Source: Sebastes aleutianus
Lineage: Eukaryota; Chordata; Actinopteri; Perciformes; Sebastidae
Length of the DNA stretch: 64,000 bases
Reading direction: 5' to 3'
Assembly (NCBI GenBank): GCA_916700875.1
Contig: CAKAKS010000062.1
Span: 10,647,960 to 10,711,959, forward strand
The notes beneath the pieces were generated by a model that made no database searches, had not been told where the DNA came from, and was given only the letters and a program-made list of their open reading frames with translations. Positions 1-13,500 of the stretch are shown piece after piece. Made by a program: the position numbers and the translations under genes. Numbering within the stretch: position 1 is the stretch's first letter; every line of letters begins with the position of its first letter.

Positions 1-170
1 ACTGAGCCCGCTACCTACCACCTCTTAAAAATCGGCAGCCTGTCTAATTTTTTAGAGTTTAATTAAAAATCGCACGCTGCGTTAATGCGTTAAAGAAATT
101 TGTGATATTAAAACGAATTTGCGTCAGTTAACGCATTATTATTGCTTTACCTTTGACAACCTTACAAAAT
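1..170 (+). mobile_element. Fragment of the TAGGGCTGT hAT family, cut by window start
   Basis: Shares the GCGTTAATGCGTTAAAGAAAT and GTGATATTAAAACGAATTTGCGT blocks with the fuller copies at 10804 and 18073. The right end is degenerate (TTTGACAACCTTA). Confidence 0.55.
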
Positions 171-794
171 ACACTTTGACAGCTGAGGCAAGTAGTCTGC
201 CTCATTTTTAAATATTCTATTTTATTTCCTGTTCAGTGAATCAATCTAACAATGTGAAGAAAAATCCTCAAGACGTATTAGGTGAGAGCGGTTGATCTAC
301 AAGCACTGCAACATTAAGGTGTCAAGGTTTCATCGAGATGAAGGTGTTCAATGTGTTGTTTTTCCTGTGCTCAGCGACAGAGAACAGCATGTATTGGAGC
401 TCGAGTTCTGTACAGTTTAATATGGAAACCATTAATGTGGAGGCCACGGTTTACTCAAAGCTTGACAGCTCATACTCATCTTTTGATGCAAAATCCATAT
501 TCTGCTGTACATGATTCAGCAGCATTGAATATTCATTACAACTCACCCCTTTTTCTAAAGCTACAGAACAAATAACATTTTCTCAAAATAATGTATTTCT
601 ATTTAGTTCAAAGAACATTACGTATGCACTTTATGTTGACTATGAATATGTATAAGCAGTACAGGGGACTTCCTGCTGTGACTGAGGGCTCTGCCTCAGC
701 GGGGTTTTAAAAGCAGTCTCACATGTTTGTTGTGAACAAAATTGTTTTCAAAAGTGCAAACTTTTTAACTTGTGTTTGTGTGCTCAACTCAAAG

Positions 795-1461
795 AAAGTA
801 CTTTGGCTTTCTTCAATCTTTCTTTACCAACCTACTCAAGCCTCCTTTGAACTGCATCAGCAAGGCGCTCTCCTCCTGCCAAAGCTTCTCTTCCCTCTAC
901 ATCCACCATCCTGCACTCCTCCACTTCATCTGTCGATATCCGGATCTAGCAGAGAAATTTGGGCCCCTGGTCCTGGAGCTTTGGTTGACCAAGCAAGCAC
1001 AGCACACAGAGGCAGAGCAGACCATGGTAAGGGAACAGTTGTTTCATATTTATCTCAGGCTCACATGCATTCGTCAATAAATAAAGATACATTAGAGTGT
1101 GTTTTTAAATTGATGAAAATGGTTGGATTTCATTCCTGGGTACAGGCAGACACACAGGAGAAGGGAGAGAAGAGAGAAAGCAGTGATCAGGAGCCAGACA
1201 CAGAAACTATGGAGCTACTGACTCTGATAGAGAAGTACCCAGCTGTCATACTGATCCTCCTGGTGAGAACCAGAGACCCCAAACAGGAGCTTGGATTTTA
1301 GTTGGCCACATTAAATGCTGCCTGCTGTCTCATAGTTTGTGGAAAACACACATATTTGTCTTTAACCTGCATTTAGTACCTGGTTAGCTTTAATGTGTTT
1401 GGACAATACTGGTACACAAAGATATTCTAAATCAATCTGTTTTAATGCGTGTGTCTGTCTT

Positions 1462-1510
<49 letters not shown>

Positions 1511-4500
1511 GTGATTACAGGACATGGTTTGCACCAGGGAGGTCCCCCTGGCAGAGCGAGCCCTGGCGGTGCTGGAAGTTCTTTTGCGTGGTCAAAGACA
1601 CTACGAGGCTGACTTGTGTGCCGATCTTAGGCCGGCCCTACTGCAGGCGTTACAGAGGCACAGTGTGGAGAACATGAGCCATGGGCTCGGACAGGGACAC
1701 ACTGCACAAGGTAAGAGACATAAAACACACACAATATATAGATTTATAGAAGTATTATAGAAATACCTGTTGCATCCCCAAAGGAAAACAATTTTTGAAG
1801 CAAAAATCTGTGCAGAGTTCAACTACCCCATTGCTCAAGTTTATTGAAATGGATGAGATGAGATGTACCGTAATCTCATATCTCGTAAAAAGAAAAAATA
1901 CTACAAAGACAAATACACTGTAGTGTTACAATTTAATAATTTGTTGAATTTCAAAATCAGTCAGACGATGTTTTTATCGGGAAAGCTTCATGGTGAGGTG
2001 TTGATGATTGAAACAGCGGTTTTGATGAACACGTCTACGAGCAATTCATAGGTAATGCAGAGATGAACCACACAGCATAAAATATTTATGATAACTTCAT
2101 GCACCTGCAGTGCAATGATGGATTCTTTCATTTGAAATTAATGTGCCTTAAAGGAATACATCACCTTTAAAATGCTTAAATACTTAAAAGGATCATTTGT
2201 ACATCAATTACTCACCACGTGTTACCTTGAATTCTTGAAGAACAATGCCTCCACGGTGAACGGAGAATCCAGAAACGGACGAAAACGGAGTCGTGATGAA
2301 TTGAAGTAAATGGGAGCCGCGTTTAACAACAGCAAAACATTATTATATATATAACATTATACTGCACAAGTGGTGTGAGAGTTTGTAAACAGATGTTTTG
2401 ATATAGTTTTGCTGCTGTTAAACACGGCCCCCATTTATTTCAATTCATCAAGACTTTACTCCGTTTTTGGATTCTTCGTTCACCGTGGAGGCGTGCGAGG
2501 AAAACAAAGTATTCTTCAAGAATCCAAGGTAACACGCGGTGAGTAATTGATATACAAATGATCGTTTTAAGTATTCCTTTAATCAGGGAGTTTTTGATAT
2601 ATTATGCGTGATTCCAGCTTTTGACAGCGCTCTTTAAGTAAACTGCACGGGGAACCAAACCCTCTCTGTTGTTGGCGCTCATCACGTCTGTCTAGGATCA
2701 AATGCCACATTACCAATGCATGCTCACATAAATGCATAATCACACAGACACACACCCACAGGTTTATTGTTTCTTTTAATTTAAATCACACTGATCAAAG
2801 TGATACCACTTTACATGGTAACCTCCTCTGGGCCATAAAACTGTCAATTGATGTTTGTTTTTTGACATTGAGAGCTTGTTGGCCTCTGCTGCGCTGACTG
2901 GTTACGTCATTGTAGGAGTTAACTTTCCTCACTCTACTAATATATATTCAGTTCTCAGTTTTTCAAACCTCTCAGCTTGTAGTCACACACTGAGGACAAA
3001 TTTAGACGCTCACTGAATAACCTTAATAGCTCTCTGACTCTTAGCGCCACAGAATCCACCGCTGCAGTAATATATTCAGTTCATTACACTAAAGAATATC
3101 ACCCACATTTGCAAATATTTTCTACAGCAGTCACCGTTCACAATCATGTCTCACGATTAATGCCAACTGATTTGGTTTGACGCCCAGTTATATCTCATTA
3201 AAGCACAGGTACAATTAATAACAGTTAATAGATTGACGTAAGTGTTTCTGTTTACTCCCCTGAGTTTACCTTTCACAATGCTGCATTCAAACTTTGCACA
3301 CAGCAAATGACAGTTTTTGATGAAATTGTCTCTTGCTCAATACAAGCTCATACACATAGTACACACACACACATATGTACATTATACATACCCAGTGGAC
3401 TCCTACGCTGTGAGATGTAGCAGAATAAATGCACCATGACAGTCTTTTTTTCTCCCCACACCGTAAACACTGAAAGAGATACCTAATTAAATCTAACTTT
3501 ATAAAAAGTCAACACTAGCAGCCACACCTGGTCTCAGATGGCCATCTCCTCATATTGACTGAAGTTTTCTTTTAGTGAAATGTCACTCCACAGAGTTCCC
3601 ACTACACAGTGTACCTCACACGTCATACAACATAAATTTAATGAGACCAAGACATTACAAGAAAACAATTCACACCTCGACTCACAAGATTACCGTGGAG
3701 ACTGGAAATACAAAGAGTTCATTGTGCAAACTTTTTATGTCTCCGTGCTGGCGACAGCCGTAGCCAGAGGCATTAAGTTTTTGGGGTTGTACATCCATCC
3801 GTCCGTCTTTCTGTATGTCCGTCCGACCTATTCTAGTGAACGCAATATCTCAGAAACGCCTTGAGGGAATTTCTTCAAATTGGGCACAAGCATCCATTTG
3901 GACTCAAGGAATAACTGATTATAATTTGGTGGTCAAAGGTCAAGGTCTCTGTGACCTCACAAAACACGTTTTTGGCCATCAATCAAGAATTCATATGCAA
4001 ATTAAGAAAATTTCACACAAATGTTTACCAGGATAAAAGGATGAAGTGACGTCATTTTGGACAGACATGGATGTAAGCTGCAGCCTCACTGGTTGACAGA
4101 GGCATATACCCACGAGGCGGTAATTCTAGTTCAGGGGTTCTAAACCTTTTGTAACTTGAGGCCCACTTCTGATTTTTTTTAGATTTCCGAGGACCACCTT
4201 CCCAAATAAATGAGAAACTGGGCTATAAATATGTGTTATGCCACTATCAGCTATAATGACCCACTTAAATATTCAGCTTACCATCACCCATCGATGCCTG
4301 CCATTATGAAAACAAAGTATTCAGGTTCATATTTCCTCACCACAACGCTCTGAACCTTTTACTGCTGCAAGGTTGTCTCCAACATCACTTATTCTTTTAA
4401 AAAAATGGTCCATTTTGTGTTACTGTATCTGAGAACGTTAGCTGTGTCTGTAAAGAGGAGACTCATGGGTACCTATAGACCCCATTTTCATTCAGATATC

Positions 4501-7500
4501 TTGAGGTCAGAGGTCAAGGGACCCCTGTGAAAATCGCCATGTCAGTTTTTCCTCGCTAAAATTTAGCGTAGCTTTGGACCGTTATTTAGTGCTCTTCTCG
4601 ACAAGCTAACATGACCAGGTTGGGACCACTGGATTCATTTGTTTTTTTAGTTTCATATGGTACCAGTATCTTCACTCTAACTTGGATTTTAAGAGGTTAA
4701 TCTAACCATTTGGCAGTACCGCTGTGGCCCACTAGATGGCGCTCTGAGGCTCACCCCGGCCCAGTTGGTTGAGAATAGCTGTTCTAGTTGATACAGAAAA
4801 TAAAATTCCATCAGTGTTTCATGTTGTCTTACCACAAATGCCCTTTTGCCTAAATAAAATACAATATAAACTTAATAAAAAGATTATTGAAATATATGTA
4901 TTCGGTGCCAAGTTTTGCTACTTGATAGTTTTTGGAGTTTGGACCTCTGGCTGGGCCAGACATCCCAGGCACATCGCTGGCAGGTGAAAAGAAGAGGCTG
5001 AGGAAACTGAAAGTACCTCTTACATGTCTACACTCTTCCCAGTAGAAAATGCTGGCGATAAATAAAATATGAGTGACAGTGGGATTGAAAATTGGCACTG
5101 AAAACTGCAAAACTTGTGTCATTGGCATACCAAAAGCATACAAGAGCAAACTTGTAGAAATGGGTAATGAATGTGCTGAAATGTGTGTTTGTCTGTGTCA
5201 CGCTTTCGATTTCTCATTTTGTATATTGCAATTTAGATTATAGGTATGAATTCTTTAAAATCCTCCAGTTATTATATAAACATGTATTCATCCTCAACTC
5301 GAAAAACTTGATCTGAGTAGGCCGACAAATTATATAGGGAATTTAAATAATGATGTGAAAATAGCAACTAGACACGGCAGTACGACATCTATAAAGTAAT
5401 GTGCATGGATTAATAGGTCCATTGGGCATTATGTTCTTTTTGCAACATAATGGAAAGCACTTAGTGTAATTATTCTCACATATTGGATCATTTGAAAGAA
5501 TACCTATGTCGATTTATGTTTGTTGGGCCATTCTCTCTGCCAGCATTTTCTTTCTGATGGCTCTAAAAACTGTTCAAATAGCACTGAATTATAAAGACAG
5601 AATTAAAGGCGGGCTGACTACAGTCACATTAAGAGACAGAGAAATTCTGCACTTTCTTTGTTTCTCTTTGTCAACGATCAAATTATACAAAATTACTATT
5701 CATTCTTTTCGTCAAGGACGCTTTCCACAGAGCAACCACATGAAAGGTCATTTTGGATTTATCACCAAGTAAATGTGCTTTACGCGTCCTGAAATACTAC
5801 TATATCAGCGGTGGGGCTATTTCGTTTAACTGTCCTGCCAGGCAAACTTGGTTTAACTGAAGTGTAATCACAAAGCCTCCCTTAAAACTCTGTTGTTTTT
5901 AAATTGGATTGAAATGGCGAAACAGGTCCCAGAATGCTTGTCGCTTCTGATTAATGTTGGAAGGGAAGAACCATTAATCCTCTGTTAAGACGAATCCTCC
6001 CAGCATCCTTTGTTAGTACAGGCGGTGGGGAATTAGATACTTGTTTATCTAGTTGACTCTTCCGAATGAAGAGTAAAGTATTGATTTAGTTTTAACAGAT
6101 GGTAGTATCGGTGCGCACGAGGTTGAAATCATACACAGATTTTGTATTCTTATGTATATTTGAGAGCGAGAAAATGGCGTCAGCTTTGTTTCAATAGTAT
6201 TAATCCTAATTCAGTATTCAGATATAAAGACCAGGGGAAGTGCAACTTTTTGAGGACACTGGTGGGTTAAATCAAACATTGACTTCCATTGCAACCTACT
6301 GTGTTTTGTTGGTAATTTGCAGTATTTGTTAGATCATTTCATATAAGAGACATTATACATGTAAACAGCTCCGTGTCCTGTCCACAGAATCTGTGGAATC
6401 GTCAAACATCAGACAAAACTCTTCTTGTAAAAGGAGATTACCATAGAGTGGTGCAGGAATTACTTCACGTCGCCACCACTAAGCTAAAGGCGGACTGGTG
6501 TTTGGCGTGATGACGTTTAGTTGTCTCATTTAGACACTTGTTAGCAACCGCCTTTTTACAGACACATAAAGGCTTCTAAATTCACAAGTGTGGTATTTAT
6601 TGATGTATTGACGTTATAAACTTTATAAAAGATGAGGATGAAACATGACAGACTTGTACGATTGAACACTATAAAAAGTTTAAAAAACATTGCCAAATGT
6701 GTAAGTGAAGATGCTCTATTAGAGGTGTCTGCCAGATGGTTTTATTATGTCTGTAAACTTGACCAGGTTAATGAGCACAGCTGAAGGGCAGAACACCAGG
6801 GTGCCAGCCGGGGATTCAGAAACTGTTGCTGTGGTTAGCCTCCGCCTGCTTTCTGCTCATCTCGGGCCCTTTGGGGATTACACATCGTTATCCGGGCACG
6901 TGTTCCAGTTCAGCCCACTGTAATTTGCATTAATATATACTTTATATTAGCCTCTAATGCAGCGGCGTCCCAAGGGGAGACAATTTAATGTTACGCGCTA
7001 CAGGGGTGAAAGAAGTGCCTGATCTTCCTGCAGTCTATTTCCTGTTAGAGTTCTCCTGCTTTTTGTCTCGTTTCGCCTTGTTTCCCTCAGACCCAGAATA
7101 TTGTTATTTAAAGTGTGCATGGTAATTCGTTATATTTCTGAGTAAGATGTGCTTCCTCTTGCCTACTGTTGATGATCACTGTGTGCTCCAGCTACCTCTT
7201 GTTCGTGAGCCACAACTTCAAAGTCACTGCAAGACACTCTCACTTGTTTAAGAAATTCCTTCTCACTGTTTTGAACAGTGTGAGTTTGAACAGTGTCATC
7301 TATTTTGGCTTTGCTGAAAACCACTCTGTCTCAGTATCTGTCCGCCTGTCTCTCCTGGATCTTTTTCACATTTGTGTTTACAGTCGTACTTTGTTTCTCT
7401 CTCTCTTTGTTTAGCAGTGAACTCACTCCCTTTGGTGCTGAAGCTGCTTTGTGCGATGCAGGCCAGTGATCCGCCTTCATCGTCCTCCTATAGTAAGATG

Positions 7501-10500
7501 GACGGAGTGCACTTCAAGCTGCTTTATCACGGTGAGATCGAAAAATGCAGCTGGCCGGTCATACTGAGCGTTAACTCCCCACAGCTATTAGCATACACAA
7601 ACACACAGCTCCTATACATTGTTTACATTACTCTACATGATCAAACACACGGCCTGCATCAGAGGCAGATTCAATAGGATGCTTGCCAGCAGCGTAACAT
7701 AACTGTGATTGGCCCTGATGCAAATCTTTTTCTTGGGCCCTCGCCCCAAACACAAGCGCACACTCGTGCGCACACACGCATGTACACACACAACCACTCC
7801 AGACAAGTGCAAAGCAGACAATTGCTATGCCACCATGGAGAGGCTTACCATGCAACTCCCATACTGCTAACCAGCCTCTGATCAGCACCAGGGACAGCAG
7901 CCGGAGCGCCCAAATTTATCAACGCTAATTTAACAGCCTGCCCTGGACTCTGCAGCCAAATGTTATCACAGACACAGATTTCAGTAGGTGCACATTTTCC
8001 AACATATGAGACGTAACATTTACAGTGCTATAGATTTAAATCCCTGATCCCCACTCCATAATAACAAAAAGAAACCAGAAACCAACACTCACCCATTAGA
8101 AGTTTATCCTACAGGTCTTGAGCTCCACAAAGTCATTAACAACACTGCTTAAAAACCATGTTCTTTTTTATTGGAATGTCTTGATCGTGAGCGTCGCAAC
8201 TCAACGTGGTCTTTTTGAGCTGAACTTTTGTCAGACGCCCAGTTGTTTCTATTTATCCCTGTCGCTCGCCTTGAAATCGCCTAAATGGACCAGGAGCAGC
8301 TGATTGGTGAAGATGAAATGAGGAGTTATCTGGCTGGTGGCAGCTGGCTGGAGGGAGATCGCCAGAGAGCTGAAAGTTTCCTACTCCTGTTGGCTATATT
8401 GTTAGTCATTTTTCTGTAAATATCACAGTATTAAACGTGTGTTTTCTGTTTGAAAAGAACAAACGAAGGACGATAATGGGTTACGTCTCAAGTCTGATCT
8501 CGAGCGCACAGCTCATAGGTAGCCTACGTGGTTTGTTTACATGATGTAACAGAAGTGTATATAATGGATTCAGTGTGGACACGTGATTTTTGGGCCCCCT
8601 GAAAGCTTCTGGGCCCCAGTGCGCCGCGATATTTACGCCACTAATGCTTGCTGATTACAGGCAGAAACACACACAAGACAGACACTCAGATATGCTATAC
8701 GCTTTGCAGTCGTGCATCCAGACTACTTAAACACTCTTCAGTATGTTCCTCACTCACACACAGGTACTTACGTGCTACATTACAGACACATAATGATCTA
8801 GTAACAGCACTAAGACATATCTCTCTATTCAACACACAGGCATGGTTATCTCACCTCCCTCCGCATTCACCTATACTCCTTCCTAAGCGGAGGCGTCACT
8901 CGCTTTTGATTTAATATCCTCATCAACAGGGGAGTGCTCGCTGCCGATCTGCAATTGAAAATGCTGTTCAGAAATTTACGAGACACGTCTGGCAAATTAT
9001 AACTCTAAGCGTATTATGATTAGAGTCGCATTTGCTTTTCTTTTTGCCTCGATGTCAACACGGCCTCACCCCTCTGTGACTTTTTACTGCATTAGTGGGA
9101 AATCATTCTGTGTTGGTAGTCGTATTTTCCAGCTCCTCATCTTTGACATTTTCACCAGCAGATCACATTAATTGAGTCTTTACCGACAGGTGGGAGACGT
9201 GACGTGAAGCTCACCGTGTTACATTTTATTTGTCTGTCACAACATGTATCTCTCGTGTGTTTGAGAGCACTGCAGATCAAATATTAAGTGAGCCATCAGA
9301 CTTGAATATGTGTGTGTCTGTGTGTGTGTGTGTCAGTGAGTAATATAGCAGGGAGATTGAAGCCTACCGACACAGGGAGCCTGCTTCCTGCCTTCAGCTA
9401 CCTGTACTGCTGCCTGAGTCTGTCCCCTGCACATTGCACTGAGAGAGGTTAGACACACTCTCTTCCCGCCTCTCTATCTCCTCGTGTATCTTTTTCTCTC
9501 TCCCTCTCCCGACGTTGCATCTTTCACACACTCTGCCTCTTCACCCTCTGCCTGTTTCTATCTCGCTCTCTGTCCCTCTGTTTCTATTTGTCTCTCCTTC
9601 TGCCCCGTTCTGACAGAGGTGAGAGGCTGACCTTGACAAGCACGCAGCATCGAGACACAGAGGAAATAATAAGCTGACACCTACTGTATATCTTTACATA
9701 ATGGTAGAGAGGCTGCGGCTCAGTCCTGCACGTCGTCTTGTGCACTTTAAGTTATGCCGTCAAGTGGGAGAGCATCTCGCGCATTTGCACAACAAGCACT
9801 CAGGGTTGTGTTGTCACCTTGCTAAACCTGGATATGTGTAACGCATAGACAAAACCACACATGCAAACACAAACATACACACACACACCCACACAGTAAC
9901 CTGGTCAGTAGGTTCAGAGATCTCAAACACGCAGAATGTCAGAAAGGTGGACACAATCAGTTTATTTTAATTTTTGCACATAATAGAAAAATAAGAGATC
10001 TAACAGATTGGGTGTCCCAAAGAGTTTATTGGACATTTCTGTTTAAGGGAAAACACTCATAAATCCTACAAAGCTGGTGCAAAATTAGAACCAAAATATA
10101 GAAGATATAACTCCACTATGGAAGTATTAAATATGATATATAATGGAATAATTTACAGTGAGCTGCCATCAACAGGAGGAATCAAGACAACAATGTTAAA
10201 CTGCCTCTGGCCAAAGACATCAATTATTTGACATGACTCATTGATTGCCGTTGATTTTATTATAAGCTAAATAATTTACGCGAACAAGATAAAAAATTCA
10301 GCAGAGGTCAGCGATGAGCTGGTTTGTAGTTAATAAGGTGAGGCTAGTGGCCAGAGAGCAGGGATGCCATTGGGAAGCAAAGCTAATTGTGCCCAAAGCG
10401 TTACTTTACTGCTTTTGCTGTAGGCTGCCTACATTCACCATCTGCTTCTTCATCACTAGTGGTGAGTTTATAGATTCAAGTTACTTCAGCCTCAGGCTAG

Positions 10501-13500
10501 ATGTTCTTTCAACTGATGATGAATAGGACAGAATTACTAACACATTCCTCTATCTCAAGGCAAAAAAGTAGGATATTATAACTTTAAATAATATGTAATT
10601 ATAGTACTTACAATCGACCTGGTTGGCTGCCTATGTACTGTATATAACCCCAATGTTATGCAAATGATTTCCCCCTTTATTCTGTTCATTTTTGCTGCAT
10701 GCCACAGCCTGATTTCTACATTGCATATTAGGTCAAATCAAAAGATATGTGCACCGTGCACGTGATGTGAAAGTGAGTGGGTGATTGTGTCATGTGTTTG
10801 AGCTAGGGCTGTCAATCGATTAAAATATTTAATCGCGATTAATCGCATGATTGTCCATGTTAATCGCAAATTAATCGCTCATTTTTTTATCTGTTCAAAA
10901 TGTACCTTAAAGGGAGATTTGTCAAGTATTTAATACTCTTTTCAACATGGGAGTGGACAAATATGCTGCTTTATGCAAATGCATGTATATATTTTATTAT
11001 TGGAAATCACTTAACAACACACAACAATACCAAATATTGTCCATTGCTAACAATAGATTCCTTGGTTTTCTATTTTCATATGATACCAGTATCTTCACTC
11101 TAGCTTTAAAACTGAGCCCGCGACAACCTTAAAATCTTAACCTGCGTTAATGCGTTAAAGAAATTAGTGGTGTTAAAACAACTTTGCGTTAATGTGTTAT
11201 TATTGCGTTAACTTCAACAGCCCTAGTTTTAAATTTAACATTTTTATTAATTTGTAATGTTCCAAAGTCCTCACAGGTGCCACTGAAAAGTGAAAGTGTG
11301 TGTGTATGTGTGTTTGCGTAATTGTGGGTGGGTGCCTGCAACACGTCACCATGCAGTCATCCAGACCAACTGCTATTCTCTCACACACACACTGACTTAC
11401 AAGTGCAAATCAAAGTGTGATGACATAATGCTTTGTCCTCCCCAGCTGTCTCCGTGCTGCTCTCCAACAGTGGACTGATGGACCAGCTGCAGACAGTCCT
11501 CTCCTCCTCCTCCTCCTCCTCCTCCTCCTCCTCCTCCTCCTCCTCCTCTACTCCATCCCTCTCTCCATCAGCCTGTCCTCCTTCAGCCCTGCTGTGCTGC
11601 AGCCATCTCCTCCTGTCCTACCTCATTACCTTGCAGCACGTTCACTCTGCTCAGGTACACACTACAGCCGAGCTTTGCTCTTATCACAACTTCCGTATGG
11701 AACTCAACACAGTCAAGGGCAAGACACAGAAAACGCAGTAAAACAGATTCAGACGTGAACGCAGAATACAAAACACCATTTGGATTCGTTCGATACATAT
11801 CACAGTAATACTTTGGTACAAAACAATACACTTTCTTCTCTGCTCCCTGCTGGCGCTGCAGAGCTAATACATTCTTACTTGCAATGAGATGTTTGATGTT
11901 GTTATTCTCCTGATTCTCCCGTCTCTCCCTTGTTCTTTCTCTCTCTTTTTCTCTATTATTTAAGGTCCAAAAGAGCATCAGCTGGAGTCTGGACTCAGCT
12001 GTGCAGCGACTCCTTGTTCAGAAAAGAAACACAGACAATCTCCTGCTAGGTAACAAACTCAGAATTTTTATATGATTTTGAAAGACTTCTGCCCTTGCAG
12101 ACAGTATACGCCAAAAACAGTTATTCAGCAGTGCAAGTGCTATGCTTAAAGGAAGTGTTTGTAACTTGAGAACAGTGATTTTCCAGGATCTTATGTATTT
12201 GTGCACAGCTCAGGTTTTTTCTTTCCCATTTTGTTTTTGTCCTCCCTGTTTTGTGCATTCTCTTGATCTCTTCTCAGTAGGGATGCACAGATTGCAAAAT
12301 TCTGGGCCGATACTGATACCAGTGTTTAAAATAACAATTTGGCCGATAGCCGATACTGATGTTTTTGTTTATCTTATTTGTATTTTTTTTAAATAACTGC
12401 TTTGAAAGCCTTTTTAGCTGCTACACAACTATTTCGCCTTCGTTTGGTTTTCATGTACTCCTCCTCCACAGGTGAAGTGGCTGTTTGTCATTGTTTTATC
12501 CTCAGCGGAGTTAAACCAAACCCCGGGCATGAATTTCACACACTTTAATTATATTAAGTGGCCCACATCCCGCTGCAGCACTCGGAGACAGATCATCCCT
12601 GCTGCTCCTGTGTCTGTGTCTGTCAGCTGGATAAGTGGCCTGTCAGGGTAGCTGTGATGTATCGGCTCCCTCCCTTTACCCGCATATCTTTCTTTCTTTC
12701 TCTCCTTCTCCTCTTCACTCCTTCACTCACAACCATCCCTCTCTCTCTCTCTCTATCTCTCTATCTCTGTGCCATGTCTCTCCTCCCTCTCTTCTGCTGC
12801 CACTAATTGAGTCCTCCCTCCCTCTGAGAGCTCTAATCTCAGTGTACATGGCATAAGTGCAATTCAGACGGCTGGCAGCTCTCAGTTTGGATCCCTCTGT
12901 GTTTTAGCAATCATTTTGGCAGTGTCTCTCTCTTCATCTCCATCACTACTTTGGTCCCTCAGTCTTGCTGACCTTCCTTCAACCCTGTCTCTCCCTGCCT
13001 CACACGCTCCCTCTCTCTTTCTGTCACATATCAATTCAAAACTTGCCCTCAATTCCTTTTAACTCTGACTCTCTTCTGCGCTTCTATTCCCTCTGCTATC
13101 TGCTTTTAACATCTTTTTCTATTTCAAACTTTCACTTCCCACTCTGTATGCTCGCTCACTACTTTTGTTTCTACCATGCACCTGTTTCTCTTGTGGCCTT
13201 GCCCTCCACATTTGTTTGCTTTCTCCTCTTCATCTCCCTCTCATGTGTGTTTATTCATTCCATCTCCTCCTATTCCCTTTGGTTTTCCAGTCATTTAACA
13301 GTCCTCTCTCACTTTCTCTTTCCAGTCAGCTACCTGAGGTTGCTGCAGGCTCTCCTGGATGCTGATCTGGCATCAGCAGTGCTGCATCAGAGCACTGGTC
13401 CTGGCTTGGTCGGTCCGAGTCATCCAGTGCACAAAATAAGGCTTTACCAAAGAGAATATAAGGACCCGTATCTATAAACGTCTGCTGTGCACTGAACTAC

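Noticed and set aside
723..1301. Continuous frame across 723-1301 as one exon
   Set aside because: It mixes two frames of real exons; GT-AG sites at 1026/1146 give a phase-consistent model instead.
12965..13477. Long open frame across the MEI1 pseudo-exon
   Set aside because: Mostly pyrimidine-rich intron read through; only the last part is the duplicated exon remnant, which has no donor.
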